Of a DNA stretch of 64,000 nt, positions 25,562 to 35,286 are shown one piece after another (positions within the stretch are counted from its first letter, which is position 1; the number at the start of each line of letters is the position of its first letter). Location of the stretch: positions 62,001-126,000 of the forward strand of contig CAJUAH010000009.1 of NCBI GenBank assembly GCA_910584375.1, given 5' to 3'. The notes below the pieces were generated by a model. That model saw nothing but the letters and a program-made list of their open reading frames with translations, made no database searches and had not been told where the DNA came from. The stretch is from an uncultured Acetatifactor sp. (GTDB taxonomy: Bacteria > Bacillota > Clostridia > Lachnospirales > Lachnospiraceae). The position numbers and the translations under genes were made by a program.

Positions 25562-28552
25562 TCAAATGCGCCGCGTCTGTTTTCTCCAACTCTCCTTCGG
25601 CCCCAGATAGGACTCCGCCAACGCGGCTCCCTCCTGCCAGAGTACGATCTTTTCCAGCACGATCGCCGGACTTGCGGCATAAAAACGCAGCGTGTTGATC
25701 CCTTCCCGGCATGTCACCGTGCTCTCCGCAAGCTTTATATTATCATAAGCCTCCTGCTCCCACTGGGGGCTTGTGAAAAACTGCCGGTCTTCCCGCACCG
25801 TGTTTTTGATCTCCGTCTCCCCGCCGTTCACCGCAAAGGCGATATACTGTTTTGCCTCATAGCGCACAGGGGTGGAAGGCGCCATATAAAAACGGATACG
25901 ATAACTCCCCGATTTTTGGGCGAGAAAACGGTATTCCACCCATGGGCGCTCTTTTTCCCTGTGAAAATCTGCTGTGACCGGATAACACTTGACGGCGTTT
26001 CCGGTGCGCCCATAAGGTTCCAGGATGCGGAAACGGCCTTTTTCGGTGGGAAACTCTGCCTGAAAATGGGCCGCTTCCATGCAGATATAACCGTCCCGCT
26101 CCAGAAATACATCCTCCGGTATGGCTGCCGTACCGTTCTCCACATTTTCCGCCTCCACGCCGATGACCGCCGTACTATCCCCCACATTTTCCGCCTCCAC
26201 GCCGATGACCGCCGTGCCGTATCCCACATTTTCCACCGAAAAACTCCCGCTGACTTTTCCGCTGAAACGCTCCCGGTGAATGCGCAGCGCAATCCTCTCC
26301 GTCTTAGCTGCCACCCCCGCCTCCGAGGAAAAGGAGATCCACGGACAGTCCGTGCGGATGCGGTATGTCACGCTCTGACGGCTGCCGCAGGCAATATCAA
26401 AGAAAATCTCCTCCACGTCGGGCCGCAGGGCGTCCCGCCAGACCATGGGTCTGTCCGACCAGCCTCCCCCCGTCACATACTGTTCGTCATCCGCTTTTGC
26501 CACGATCATCCGGGGAGTTCTGAGCGGATGCACCAGACGGGGCATCGGATATCGGTTGTTCTCTTCGCACCAGGTGGTAAAGCCGATATGCTCCGACAGG
26601 CCGAAACCGTAAAAATACCTGTCGTCCACGCTGTGGTACTCCTGTGTCAGGCAGTCGTCCCTCTCCAGACAGTCCGTCACCTCCCGGGCCAGATCGTTGG
26701 CCTCCACCCGGTTCTGCGCCGCGTACAGCGCGTTTCTCCCTGTCAGGATCCACATGCGCATCAAATTGGCGGTGCCGCAGGCCGGATAATAAACCAGCGA
26801 GATAAACGCCCCCAGGTAGTTTTTCGGACATTTCGCCTTCAGCTCGTCGCAGACGGCGAGTATCCTCCCGCACCGATCCAGAACTTCCTGCGCCTCTCCG
26901 AAATGTACCGGGTGGTACACCTTCTCATGCATCACCTCATGCTTTCGCCGGGCCAGCAGTCCCGTATAGTCTTCAAAGACCCCGCACAACCGATCCAGAT
27001 CCTTTTCTTCAAACACGCCGCCGAGCTGTCTCTTCATCCACTGACGGGTGTATCTCACCGTTACCGCCGCGTCTTCGCCGCCCCATTTTTCCACATCATA
27101 GGCGAGATCCAGAAAATAGGACAGGCCGAACTCCTGCGTCCCGATATCCCCGATATTCGTCACCCATATCTCCCGGACGCCATATTCATAGGCCATGGTC
27201 ATCTGCTCCCAGACCCTGGGCAGATAAGTCGAGCCGATCCACTGAAAAGAATGGGCTCCGCCGTGCATATCCATATGATAATACATTCCGTAGCCGCCTT
27301 TATGCCCGCGCATCTCTTCCGTGGGGAGCGTCCTTGTATAACCGTGGTTGTTGTCAGACAGCATCAGCGTCACACCCTCTAACTGGGGATCGTCCATAAG
27401 CCCCGGTGTGGAGGCGTTGCCGTAAAAAAATTCCTCCACCTCGGTAAACAGCACCATCTGCCTTGGAACCTGTTCCAGATCCTGGTTCACGCATTCCTCG
27501 ATCAGCCGGTTCTGCGTGCTCAGCACACTGCGCAAAAGCTCTATATTGTCGGAGAGAGAAGCGTCCTTTCCCAGTATCGCGGTATCGTTTTCTCCCCGCA
27601 TCCCCAAAGTGATCACATTTTCAAAGGATCGGTTGCGCAGCAGCCCATCCCGCCAAAACCGTTTGATTCCCTCCGGATTGGAGCGAAAGTCCCAGGCGTC
27701 CCCATAGACGGAGCCTTTGCCGCGCAGCTTTCCGTACTCGTTGCCGCTGCGCATACAGGGCTCATGATGGGAGGTGCTCATCACTACGCCGTACTCGTCG
27801 GCCAACTGCGCGCTCAAAAGTCCCGGCCCGTCCAGACTGAAATCGGACGCCCACATGGCGGGCCAGAGATAATTGCCCTTGAGCCGCAGCAACAGTTCAA
27901 ACACCCGCTCATAGCAGGCGGCGTTGATCCCCCCAAAATGGGTTTTCGCCCAGTTTCCAAAGGCCGGCCATTCGTCATTGATAAAAAATCCCCGATATTT
28001 CACAGAGGGTTCCTTGGATACTATGTTTTCCTTCTCGGTCAGGATCACCTGATCCCGATGGGACGGCCAGACATGATTCCAGTTCACAAGCGGCGACACG
28101 CCCAGAACCTCCGACAGATGGTACAGCCCGTATATAGTACCCCGCTTGTCGCTGCCCGCGATGACAAGGGCGTTTTTGATGGCAGGGGCATTTTCCACGC
28201 CGTCCAGGGGATCGCTGACCGCGCAGAAAGCATAAACCTCCCGTTTTCCCCGCACGTCGCGCAGAGACAGCTTGCCAGCCCGCTCCATTTCCTCCAGAAG
28301 GGGACTTTTGCCCACTGTCCCATATATAACGGCGTTGGGATACCGGCTCTCCATGGCGGTTTCCGCAAAGAACGTCCCGCCGCCGTCCGCGGCTCGGCCG
28401 GACAGAGCCACCGCAATCGCCCCAGGCGTCCCTCCTGTCACCAACTCTATATCACGCCGCACGTTCGCCGCGGTTTTAACAACCCCCGGCCATGCCTCCC
28501 GATCCTCCAAAAACAGGGTTTCCCCATCGATACATATTTCCCGCATCCTCAT
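25562..28552 (-). CDS. Glycoside hydrolase family 115 (xylan alpha-glucuronidase type)
   Basis: 996 residues. Family features: G-S-D-K-R-G-T-I-Y-G-L-Y near residue 135, W-N-H-V-W-P-S-H, Y-R-G-F-F-I-N-D-E-W-P near 188, L-W-P-A-M-W near 235, and T-S-H-H-E-P. GH115 enzymes remove (methyl)glucuronic acid side chains from xylan. No signal peptide is visible, so it would act in the cytoplasm on imported oligosaccharides. A 42-bp in-frame repeat expands a linker (G-T-A-V-I-G-V-E-A-E-N-V) just before the C-terminal beta domain. Followed by an AraC regulator; no transporter for xylo-oligosaccharides is adjacent. Confidence 0.88.
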   Translation of the reverse strand: MRMREICIDGETLFLEDREAWPGVVKTAANVRRDIELVTGGTPGAIAVALSGRAADGGGTFFAETAMESRYPNAVIYGTVGKSPLLEEMERAGKLSLRDVRGKREVYAFCAVSDPLDGVENAPAIKNALVIAGSDKRGTIYGLYHLSEVLGVSPLVNWNHVWPSHRDQVILTEKENIVSKEPSVKYRGFFINDEWPAFGNWAKTHFGGINAACYERVFELLLRLKGNYLWPAMWASDFSLDGPGLLSAQLADEYGVVMSTSHHEPCMRSGNEYGKLRGKGSVYGDAWDFRSNPEGIKRFWRDGLLRNRSFENVITLGMRGENDTAILGKDASLSDNIELLRSVLSTQNRLIEECVNQDLEQVPRQMVLFTEVEEFFYGNASTPGLMDDPQLEGVTLMLSDNNHGYTRTLPTEEMRGHKGGYGMYYHMDMHGGAHSFQWIGSTYLPRVWEQMTMAYEYGVREIWVTNIGDIGTQEFGLSYFLDLAYDVEKWGGEDAAVTVRYTRQWMKRQLGGVFEEKDLDRLCGVFEDYTGLLARRKHEVMHEKVYHPVHFGEAQEVLDRCGRILAVCDELKAKCPKNYLGAFISLVYYPACGTANLMRMWILTGRNALYAAQNRVEANDLAREVTDCLERDDCLTQEYHSVDDRYFYGFGLSEHIGFTTWCEENNRYPMPRLVHPLRTPRMIVAKADDEQYVTGGGWSDRPMVWRDALRPDVEEIFFDIACGSRQSVTYRIRTDCPWISFSSEAGVAAKTERIALRIHRERFSGKVSGSFSVENVGYGTAVIGVEAENVGDSTAVIGVEAENVENGTAAIPEDVFLERDGYICMEAAHFQAEFPTEKGRFRILEPYGRTGNAVKCYPVTADFHREKERPWVEYRFLAQKSGSYRIRFYMAPSTPVRYEAKQYIAFAVNGGETEIKNTVREDRQFFTSPQWEQEAYDNIKLAESTVTCREGINTLRFYAASPAIVLEKIVLWQEGAALAESYLGPKESWRKQTRRI
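26140..26235. repeat. 42-bp in-frame tandem repeat in GH115 linker
   Basis: Units start at 26140, 26182 and 26224 (last partial). Each encodes 14 residues, V-E-A-E-N-V-G/E-D/N-S/G-T-A-V-I-G. The length is a multiple of three, so expansion lengthens the linker without breaking the gene. Confidence 0.9.
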
Positions 28553-28699
28553 TTTCCGCCTTTCCTTCCCGATTTATGGCATTGCCGCCAAAACAGATCT
28601 TCCATGATCCGCTCCTACGCAAATTATGGCAAAAAGGCGTCGCGGTGGATACACAATGGCATACATTTTCTTTGCAAAAACAGACTTTTCAAATATCTG

Positions 28700-29488
28700 T
28701 TAAAACAGATCCTTTCGCACATATTTCACGCGGGCGGTTGCCAGCGCCAACAGCAGCACCGCCGCTCCCAGCAGGACGCTCCCGGCGGCGATCTCCCCTG
28801 TGCTGAGTATGTCCGATGCGTTGGCATAGGAAAAAGGACTCAAAAAACGACATTTCTCCATCTCCGGCGACACCCTGCTCATCAGGTCGTAGGCATAGAA
28901 CAGCAGTACCATCCCCAGTCCTGCCCCCAGGCGGTTTTGCCGGAAAAAGGCGGACGCGGCAAAGCAGATCCCGGCCATCTCCAGCCCCAGCAGCAACTGC
29001 ATGGCATGGTACAGCAGCAGTTCCTTTCCGGGAATCCCCTCCCCCAACAGCACAAATCCCAGACCGTAGAAAGCAGTGCAGAGCAGATGAAACAGCAGCA
29101 GATCGGTGCAGATCACGCACCATTTTGTAAAAACCACCTTTCCTCTGGATATGGGCAGGGAAAACAGGTATTCGCTGGTATGTCCGTCCTCCTCCTTGGA
29201 GAGCATGGTCATACTGATCACCGCGGCGAACATGGCGCCGCCCAGCTCGTGGATGGTTCCCACCTCCGTGGCGTAAAAACCTTTCAGCGTGGCAATGCTC
29301 AGCCGATCCATGCCAAAGGCCGCCGAGAAAGTCCCCATGGCGGCAAAACTGTCCGCCATGCCCTCCATCTCCTCCTGCATGCCGGAGTACAGGAGGATGC
29401 AGCCCATTCCCATGCCCCCCACACATACAGCCCACAGCAGCAGAGTTTTCCAGTATTGTCTCATTTCATGTCCGTAAATATATCGCAT
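28700..29488 (-). CDS. ABC-2 type transporter permease
   Basis: 262 residues with six hydrophobic segments. E-E-D-G-H-T-S-E-Y-L-F-S-L-P-I-S-R-G-K after the second segment is typical of ABC-2 permeases. GGAGGAGA precedes the ATG. It follows the ATPase gene by 137 bases. Last gene of the LytTR-DUF3021-ATPase-permease cluster; such exporters often give resistance to antimicrobial compounds. The 147-base space to the GH115 gene holds no recognisable gene. Confidence 0.85.
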   Translation of the reverse strand: MRYIYGHEMRQYWKTLLLWAVCVGGMGMGCILLYSGMQEEMEGMADSFAAMGTFSAAFGMDRLSIATLKGFYATEVGTIHELGGAMFAAVISMTMLSKEEDGHTSEYLFSLPISRGKVVFTKWCVICTDLLLFHLLCTAFYGLGFVLLGEGIPGKELLLYHAMQLLLGLEMAGICFAASAFFRQNRLGAGLGMVLLFYAYDLMSRVSPEMEKCRFLSPFSYANASDILSTGEIAAGSVLLGAAVLLLALATARVKYVRKDLF

Positions 29489-29625
29489 ACTCTATTCTCC
29501 TCCCATAATGCTTACTCTATCGGCCAATTGCGACTCTCCGCAGTTCTTTCCGCGTCGTTGCACACATTGTAAAAGCTGGCGCGGACACGCTCTGACTTTA
29601 TGAAAACACAGTGTCAACAGACGGT

Positions 29626-30459
29626 TTAGGTTCTGTAGTACCGGATAAAGACCTCCTCCAGAGACGGCTCCTCGATGAGCAGCTCCCGGATATCGTGTCC
29701 CATCAGCTCCCGGTACAGCTCGTTCAGATCCTTCTCGTACAGAAATTCTTCCTCCACGCCGTCCCGTATCCATTTGATCCGTTTCGCCCTTGCTCGGGTC
29801 AGCTCCTCCACCGACTCCACGCCCTGTAACCGTCCTTCCTTCATGATGGCCACCCGGTCGCAGTAGCGCTTTACCTCCGGCAGCACATGGGTGGACAGCA
29901 TACAGGTGGCCCCCTGGTCCACATACTCCCGGATCAATCGGAAAAACTCTGTCTGCATCAACGGATCCAGGCCGCTGGTGGGTTCGTCAAACACGAAGAG
30001 CCCTGGCCTGTGCTGCATGGCGCAGACAATGCTCACCTTTTTGCGGTTTCCCAGAGACAGCTCCCGTATTTTCTTTTCCGTATCCACCTGTAACCGCTCA
30101 CAGAGCATTGCCGCCTCTTCGTCGCAATCCATCCCCCGCACCCGGGCCGCCAGGCGGATGACTTCCTTCACCTTCATGCCCGGATAAAACATGGCCTCCG
30201 AGGGCATATAGCCCACCCGGGCCAGAATCTCCTCCCGTCGGCGGCAAATATCCTGCCCGAACAGCCGTATGCTGCCCCGGTCAAAGCCGATCAATCCCAG
30301 CATCGCCCGGATGGTGGTGGATTTTCCCGCCCCGTTGGGGCCTAAGAACCCAAAGATCTCCCCCTGCTCCACCGACAGGCTTAAGTCAGTCACGCCCCTG
30401 TGTTTTCCATAGCTTTTTGTCAACTCCTCGATTTCTATAACCTTCTCTGTCCCGCTCAT
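29626..30459 (-). CDS. ABC transporter ATP-binding protein (drug-export type)
   Basis: 277 residues. Walker A G-P-N-G-A-G-K-S-T, signature L-S-L-G-N-R-K-K, Walker B L-F-V-F-D-E-P-T-S-G-L-D, and a switch His in S-T-H-V-L. The signature L-S-L-G-N replaces L-S-G-G-Q, as in many BcrA/CcmA-like subunits. The C-terminal 70 residues are a typical extension (I-E-E-P-S-L-E-E-V-F). Pairs with the ABC-2 permease downstream. Confidence 0.9.
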   Translation of the reverse strand: MSGTEKVIEIEELTKSYGKHRGVTDLSLSVEQGEIFGFLGPNGAGKSTTIRAMLGLIGFDRGSIRLFGQDICRRREEILARVGYMPSEAMFYPGMKVKEVIRLAARVRGMDCDEEAAMLCERLQVDTEKKIRELSLGNRKKVSIVCAMQHRPGLFVFDEPTSGLDPLMQTEFFRLIREYVDQGATCMLSTHVLPEVKRYCDRVAIMKEGRLQGVESVEELTRARAKRIKWIRDGVEEEFLYEKDLNELYRELMGHDIRELLIEEPSLEEVFIRYYRT

Positions 30460-30507
30460 CTTCGCTCCCTCTCCTTCCTGTCCTCCAATTTATCCCTTTT
30501 CTGTTTG

Positions 30508-30996
30508 TCAACGGCCATCTCTCTCCTGGAACGCCCGCAGATCCTCATTTAACTGTTTGGCGTCCAGTACCCTTTTGATCTTGTAGACCAGAAAACCGCA
30601 GAGATAGGCCAGCACCATGAACAGGGCAAACAAAACGGTCATGAGAACGTCTCTGTCAAACCATTTCCCCAGCCAGGAGACAGCAGTATGGATACCGGTA
30701 CAGAGCAGCAGATATGCCGTCTCCCGGATTCCCAGCCGTTCCCCTTCGTCAAATCTGTCGAGTACATACCATTGCAAATAGCCCATTCCGTAGGTCAGCA
30801 AAATCATCTCGCCCATATGCAGGATCTCCGCCTCCCTGCTCCCGATGAGCAGACGGTACATGGAATAAAAGAACAGGATACAGAAAAAATAAATGCATGC
30901 CTTGAACTCTATGGCGATCTCCACCACCAGATAGCGCTCCAGCAGAGACATCTTTTTTCCGTCCCGTTCGCCCTTTCCCAAATTTTTATTTTCCAT
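30508..30996 (-). CDS. DUF3021 membrane protein
   Basis: 162 residues with four membrane segments (near 28-48, 58-78, 90-110 and 118-140) and a short basic C-terminal tail. DUF3021 proteins are encoded directly after LytTR regulators and hold them inactive at the membrane until a signal arrives (as in the HdrM/BrsM type). GGAAGGAGG precedes the ATG. Sits 62 bases after the LytTR gene and 48 bases before the ABC ATPase. Confidence 0.8.
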   Translation of the reverse strand: MENKNLGKGERDGKKMSLLERYLVVEIAIEFKACIYFFCILFFYSMYRLLIGSREAEILHMGEMILLTYGMGYLQWYVLDRFDEGERLGIRETAYLLLCTGIHTAVSWLGKWFDRDVLMTVLFALFMVLAYLCGFLVYKIKRVLDAKQLNEDLRAFQERDGR

Positions 30997-31058
30997 GCTT
31001 ATGCCCTCCTTCCGGCATCTTCCATAATTTTCCTGTAACCTTATCCCGGCCGTTTTCT

Positions 31059-31496
31059 CTATTTTCCCTTAAGCCTTCTGCGAAAATCCGACGCGTACGT
31101 GCGGGAGATCATGATATGTTCCCCGTTGCACATCGTAGCGTCGATGCGGTTGTTCGCCCTGCTCTTAAGCTCCCGCACCCTGTCGATATTGATGATGACG
31201 GATTTGCTGCACCGGAAGAAATTTACAGTCCCCAGCAACTGTTCCAGCTGCAGCAGAGAGTGCTCCAATTGCAACACGCTGTTTTCCGTATAGGCGAAAG
31301 TTCTGCCCTCCACACTCTCCAGATACAGAATTTCCGCCGGTTCTATAAGAATCTGCGCGCCGTCCCGGGTACCAAGCAGCCTGCGGTTTTGGAACTCCAG
31401 AAACCGTATCAGCTGTTCCATCTCCGGCGACGGTCCCGCGCATCGCAAAATCACTTCATTCTCCCCCTGGGAGATGTGTTCTATGGTATATTTCAT
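31059..31496 (-). CDS. LytTR-family DNA-binding regulator
   Basis: 145 residues from the ATG at 31496 (GGAAGGGAG upstream). No receiver domain; residues about 45-140 are a LytTR domain with I-L-Y-L-E-S-V-E-G-R-T-F, F-F-R-C-S-K-S-V-I-I-N and the C-terminal I-S-R-T-Y-A-S-D-F. It is partnered by DUF3021 and should control this ABC operon. The 282-base space to the divergent glycosyltransferase gene holds both promoters; a GACCC-C-GGGTC palindrome lies there, near 31568-31578, but no operator can be assigned. Confidence 0.88.
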   Translation of the reverse strand: MKYTIEHISQGENEVILRCAGPSPEMEQLIRFLEFQNRRLLGTRDGAQILIEPAEILYLESVEGRTFAYTENSVLQLEHSLLQLEQLLGTVNFFRCSKSVIINIDRVRELKSRANNRIDATMCNGEHIMISRTYASDFRRRLKGK

Positions 31497-31778
31497 ACGG
31501 CTCCCTTCCACCCGCTGCGCGGGCACTGAAACCATTGTAACAACTCCTCTCCCAAAGAGCAATAGACCCCGGGTCGAGTGACACTTTTTTCCGCCCAAGA
31601 AACACATTCATTGTATTTTAATCCATTCCCGGACCCGCTGCGCAACCGATTTTCGTATTGTCACATCCCTTAGATTGTGCTAAACTGAGACTGCTCCGCA
31701 AAATTGCCGGACAGATCGACGATACCATGACGCGGGCTGGCGGGATATCCGTTTCTGCCGCGTGGAAAAGAGGAAATC

Positions 31779-33704
31779 ATGTTAAACGGACAAAAAAAAT
31801 CCCGGATATTATGGTATATATCTCTGGGCGTTATCACTGCCATCATTCTTTTTCTTCACCTGTACAGGCTGGCGGATATCCCCTACGGACTGAACGTGGA
31901 CGAGGCCGGCTCCGCTTATGACGCTTACTGTATCGCCAACTTTGGCGTTGACCGCTACGCCAAAAGCTATCCCGTATATTTTACCAATTACGGCGACGGA
32001 CAGAACGCGCTGTATACTTACATGACGGCCCTTTTTTTCCGGCTGTTTGGCACTTCCAAGACAGTGATACGCATGGGGATCGCCCTTTTTTCCCTGGCTG
32101 GCGCGCTGTTTGGCTTTCTGTACGCATGCGAAAAATGGAAAGGGAAAAAAGTTCCCCTCCTTTTCCTCTGCCTGTATGCTATTCTGCCCATTTTTACCAT
32201 GACGCAGAGATTCGGCCTGGAGAGTCACCTGATGCTGTCCGCCGGGATCGTTACCCTCTATGTATCCATGAAGGTTCTGGAGACGGGTAAATGGCAATAC
32301 TATCTGCTCGCGGGGATTGTAATGGGGATTTCCCTGTATACCTACGCGCTCATTTATATCGTGATGCCCGTCTATCTGCTCCTGTGGCTCTCCTATGGCC
32401 TATACCTGCGAAAGATACAACTGCGGAAACTGCCCCTGCTGTTTCTCCCCCTTGGCCTGTTGGCCGCGCCTCTGATCGCGGTGCAGCTTATCAATATCTT
32501 TTCCCTGCCGGAGATGTATATAGGTCCCTTTACGCTCACCCGGCTCCCCAAATACCGTTCCGGCGAGCTGGGCCTGCGGGACATATTCCGCAATCTGAAA
32601 CAGATGTTTGCCAATACCATGCTCCATGATGACTTATCCTACAATACCATTGCCCGATACGGAACCATGTATTATTTTTCCCTGCCCTTCCTCCTTACAG
32701 GATTGGCAGGGTCTGTAAAGGACGCGTATATCTCCTTTAGGCAGCGCCGTTTTGACTGTTCTGTCCCCGTCCTCTTCTGGCTGCTGGGAGTATTTGTCAT
32801 GGGCTGTCTTCTAAAAGGCTGGTCCACTCCCAATACCACCCGAATGATCGGCATATATATCGCATACCTGTATTTTATCACCCATGGCATCTATTCCGTC
32901 TGGAATCTGCTGCCGAAAACCTGGCTGCGGAGAATTTTTACCGGCATATTGACAGGGCTTTACGCAGTCTCCTTTTTCTCCTTTGCCCACTATTATTTCA
33001 CGGACTACAACCGTGAGGCTTTCCCGCTGAACTGGCTGTTCTATGAGACTTACGAGGAAATATCCGCCCTTCTTGAAGAGCACCGGGGGGAAGAATGGGC
33101 CTCCCGCCCAACCTGTTACCCCCACAATTATATATACTATCTGTGGTCGTATAAAGTAAATCCCTATGAAATGAATCTCCCGCTAAACGGCCCCGATACC
33201 TTTGGGGAAGATCATATAAATGAGCTGCCCCCCAATGCTTTGGCCGCCTGCAACTATGTGATCTTCCACACGGATCAGGGATCCATAGACCTGTTGACGG
33301 AGATGGGTTATACCCCCATGGAGACAGAGAAATTCATATTCTTCATCTGCCCCCTGGAGAACTATGATCTGACGGTGCAGCAGCAACAGTACTTCTATAT
33401 AGACAGTCTGAAAGTTATAGACGGCACGATCCAGTTTTCCGGCTGGTGCGTAGACGAGAAGACAGATCTGCCTTTTACTGAATATGTTCTGGAGGCGGAT
33501 GACGAGCACATGGAGGTTCTGATATCGCAGCGGCAGGACGTGGTGGATGTCTTCGGGGATGAGGCCTTTTTAGAGAGCGGATTTTATGCCCGTCTGCCTC
33601 TGAATATATTCAAAACATGTGATTCCTTCACTTTTACCGGGATCCGGGCAGACGGTTCCAGAGAGATCATATATCAACAGCTCCGCAAAAACGGCGGGAT
33701 CTGA
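31779..33704 (+). CDS. Membrane glycosyltransferase, GT39/ArnT-like
   Basis: 641 residues. About eleven membrane segments fill residues 10-410. Y-G-L-N-V-D-E-A-G near residue 37 is the acidic active-site loop (D/E after the first segment) of GT-C polyprenyl-phosphate sugar transferases. The last 230 residues are soluble and face outward, holding repeated aromatic strands. It would transfer a sugar from a lipid carrier to wall polymers or proteins. Single gene with its own ribosome-binding site AGAGGAAAT and a terminator behind it. Confidence 0.82.
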   Translation: MLNGQKKSRILWYISLGVITAIILFLHLYRLADIPYGLNVDEAGSAYDAYCIANFGVDRYAKSYPVYFTNYGDGQNALYTYMTALFFRLFGTSKTVIRMGIALFSLAGALFGFLYACEKWKGKKVPLLFLCLYAILPIFTMTQRFGLESHLMLSAGIVTLYVSMKVLETGKWQYYLLAGIVMGISLYTYALIYIVMPVYLLLWLSYGLYLRKIQLRKLPLLFLPLGLLAAPLIAVQLINIFSLPEMYIGPFTLTRLPKYRSGELGLRDIFRNLKQMFANTMLHDDLSYNTIARYGTMYYFSLPFLLTGLAGSVKDAYISFRQRRFDCSVPVLFWLLGVFVMGCLLKGWSTPNTTRMIGIYIAYLYFITHGIYSVWNLLPKTWLRRIFTGILTGLYAVSFFSFAHYYFTDYNREAFPLNWLFYETYEEISALLEEHRGEEWASRPTCYPHNYIYYLWSYKVNPYEMNLPLNGPDTFGEDHINELPPNALAACNYVIFHTDQGSIDLLTEMGYTPMETEKFIFFICPLENYDLTVQQQQYFYIDSLKVIDGTIQFSGWCVDEKTDLPFTEYVLEADDEHMEVLISQRQDVVDVFGDEAFLESGFYARLPLNIFKTCDSFTFTGIRADGSREIIYQQLRKNGGI

Positions 33705-33739
33705 GAGTCCAGAGGGGGCCGCCGGAGAAACGCCAAAAA

Positions 33740-33764
33740 GGGACTTCCCATGACCGGAAGTCCC
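33740..33764. terminator. Bidirectional intrinsic terminator
   Basis: GGGACTTCC (33740-33748) and GGAAGTCCC (33756-33764) form a perfect nine-pair stem with a seven-base loop. On the minus strand it is followed by TTTTT, on the plus strand by TCTTCTT. It lies between the convergent glycosyltransferase and AraC genes. Confidence 0.88.
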
Positions 33765-33774
33765 TCTTCTTGCC

Positions 33775-35238
33775 TTACTGCAAATACGTCTTGAGGCAGG
33801 ACAGCGCCGCCTCGTCCTGCGCTTTAGCCTTAAGGATCAGCTGCGCCAGCTGTTCCCGCACTTTTCTGTCCGCCAGGTTTCGGAGCATGGCATCCATGTC
33901 TGACCAATCGCCGATCAAGCTGCTCATCTCTCCTGCGGTGACGCTCACATTCCGAAAATGCTGCGCCGCCTGCTCCAGTTTTTGGTTGTCTTCCCCGGTC
34001 TGCTGCGCCGTCAGTTCCAGCAGGTATCTGGCTGCCTGCTCTCTGCCGTCCGCCAGACACTGAGCCGCGTCATTCTGTACCAGCAGCTTGGAAAAAAGGC
34101 TTTCATAGACCTCGCTGGCAAAATGGCTCTCCTCCAGCAGCATCTCCCGCCATGCGTCATAGGCCAGTATCCCCTTGGCGTAAGAGTGATCTTTCCTCCC
34201 CTCCAGGGCTTTGACCGCCTGTTTCAATATCTCCCTGGGAGACATGCCCTCGCCGTTTATGGGACCTAAACACATCACTGCCTGGGTGTCCGTGTTCTCC
34301 CACCAGTTCCTGCTGATAAAATATCCGTTCTCCGCAGTGCATCCGCCATCCGCGTGTTCCGGGTCATTCTGAAAAAAGTTCCAGCCCAGCAGGCTGTCCC
34401 CGTTCCTCTCGTATCCCGCCACGATACACGGCTCCGGGGGGCCTATGATCCCCAGCGCGATGCAGGGATACCCTTCCGCCAGATGTTCTCTGATATATGT
34501 CAGAAACTCCTCTTTGGAAGTGGACTCCTCCCGTCCCAGGAAAGAAAATTCCCTGCCCAATGCCCTGGCTCCCAGCCCATACACTTGATTGGACTCGGTG
34601 AAAGTATGGTAGATATCCACATTGCTCAGATCCCACTGCTCCGTGTTCCACACCAGCCGAAATGCCGCCCCGGTGGCTGCCATAATATACGGGTAAGATA
34701 CGTCGTCTCCCAGATATTCCGACACCGCCTTGATACAGATGGGAAAAGGCGTGGCGCTTCCATAGCTGCCGAATTTCACCTGCTGAATGTCATATAAAAT
34801 GATACTGTCCTGATTATCCTGTCTCATATTGCCCATGTCACTCCTCTTTTCTTTCTCCTGGAGCAATTCAAGACCATACACGCCGGGCCGCAGAGACACC
34901 TTGCCTAAAATGGGTCTGGCGCTGCGGAACGCGCTGGGAGACATGCCCATGACTTTGGCGAAAGCCCGGGTATAAGCCTCGTGAGAACCAAACCCCCACT
35001 CCAGCGCAATATCCAGTATATTCCTGTCCGTACGCAGTAACTGCGCCGCCGACAGAATGATCCTCCGCCTTTTATAAAAACGCATGATGGACATACCCAC
35101 CTGACCCGCAAACAGTTCCCGGACATAATTCTCCGAAAAGCCGAATTTCGTCCCCATTTGCTTAATGTCCAGATGGGGATCCGCCACATGGCTCTCCACA
35201 TAGCTGACCATGGCCCTTGATATGGTTGAATAGCTCAT
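33775..35238 (-). CDS. AraC-type regulator with BtrH-like C-terminal region
   Basis: 487 residues. Unusually, the AraC helix-turn-helix pair is at the N-terminus (residues 1-105: I-K-Q-M-G-T-K-F-G-F-S-E-N-Y and I-L-D-I-A-L-E-W-G-F-G-S-H-E). Residues about 145-370 resemble the BtrH/C39-peptidase-like fold (Y-P-C-I-A-L-G-I-I-G-P-P-E-P, G-Y-E-R-N-G-D-S-L-L-G-W-N). The rest is helical. It may sense a small peptide-like or acyl ligand. No obvious target gene nearby. Confidence 0.78.
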   Translation of the reverse strand: MSYSTISRAMVSYVESHVADPHLDIKQMGTKFGFSENYVRELFAGQVGMSIMRFYKRRRIILSAAQLLRTDRNILDIALEWGFGSHEAYTRAFAKVMGMSPSAFRSARPILGKVSLRPGVYGLELLQEKEKRSDMGNMRQDNQDSIILYDIQQVKFGSYGSATPFPICIKAVSEYLGDDVSYPYIMAATGAAFRLVWNTEQWDLSNVDIYHTFTESNQVYGLGARALGREFSFLGREESTSKEEFLTYIREHLAEGYPCIALGIIGPPEPCIVAGYERNGDSLLGWNFFQNDPEHADGGCTAENGYFISRNWWENTDTQAVMCLGPINGEGMSPREILKQAVKALEGRKDHSYAKGILAYDAWREMLLEESHFASEVYESLFSKLLVQNDAAQCLADGREQAARYLLELTAQQTGEDNQKLEQAAQHFRNVSVTAGEMSSLIGDWSDMDAMLRNLADRKVREQLAQLILKAKAQDEAALSCLKTYLQ

Positions 35239-35286
35239 TGACTGGTTCCTCTCTCACTGCAGTGTAGGTATATTGTAACAGGATTC

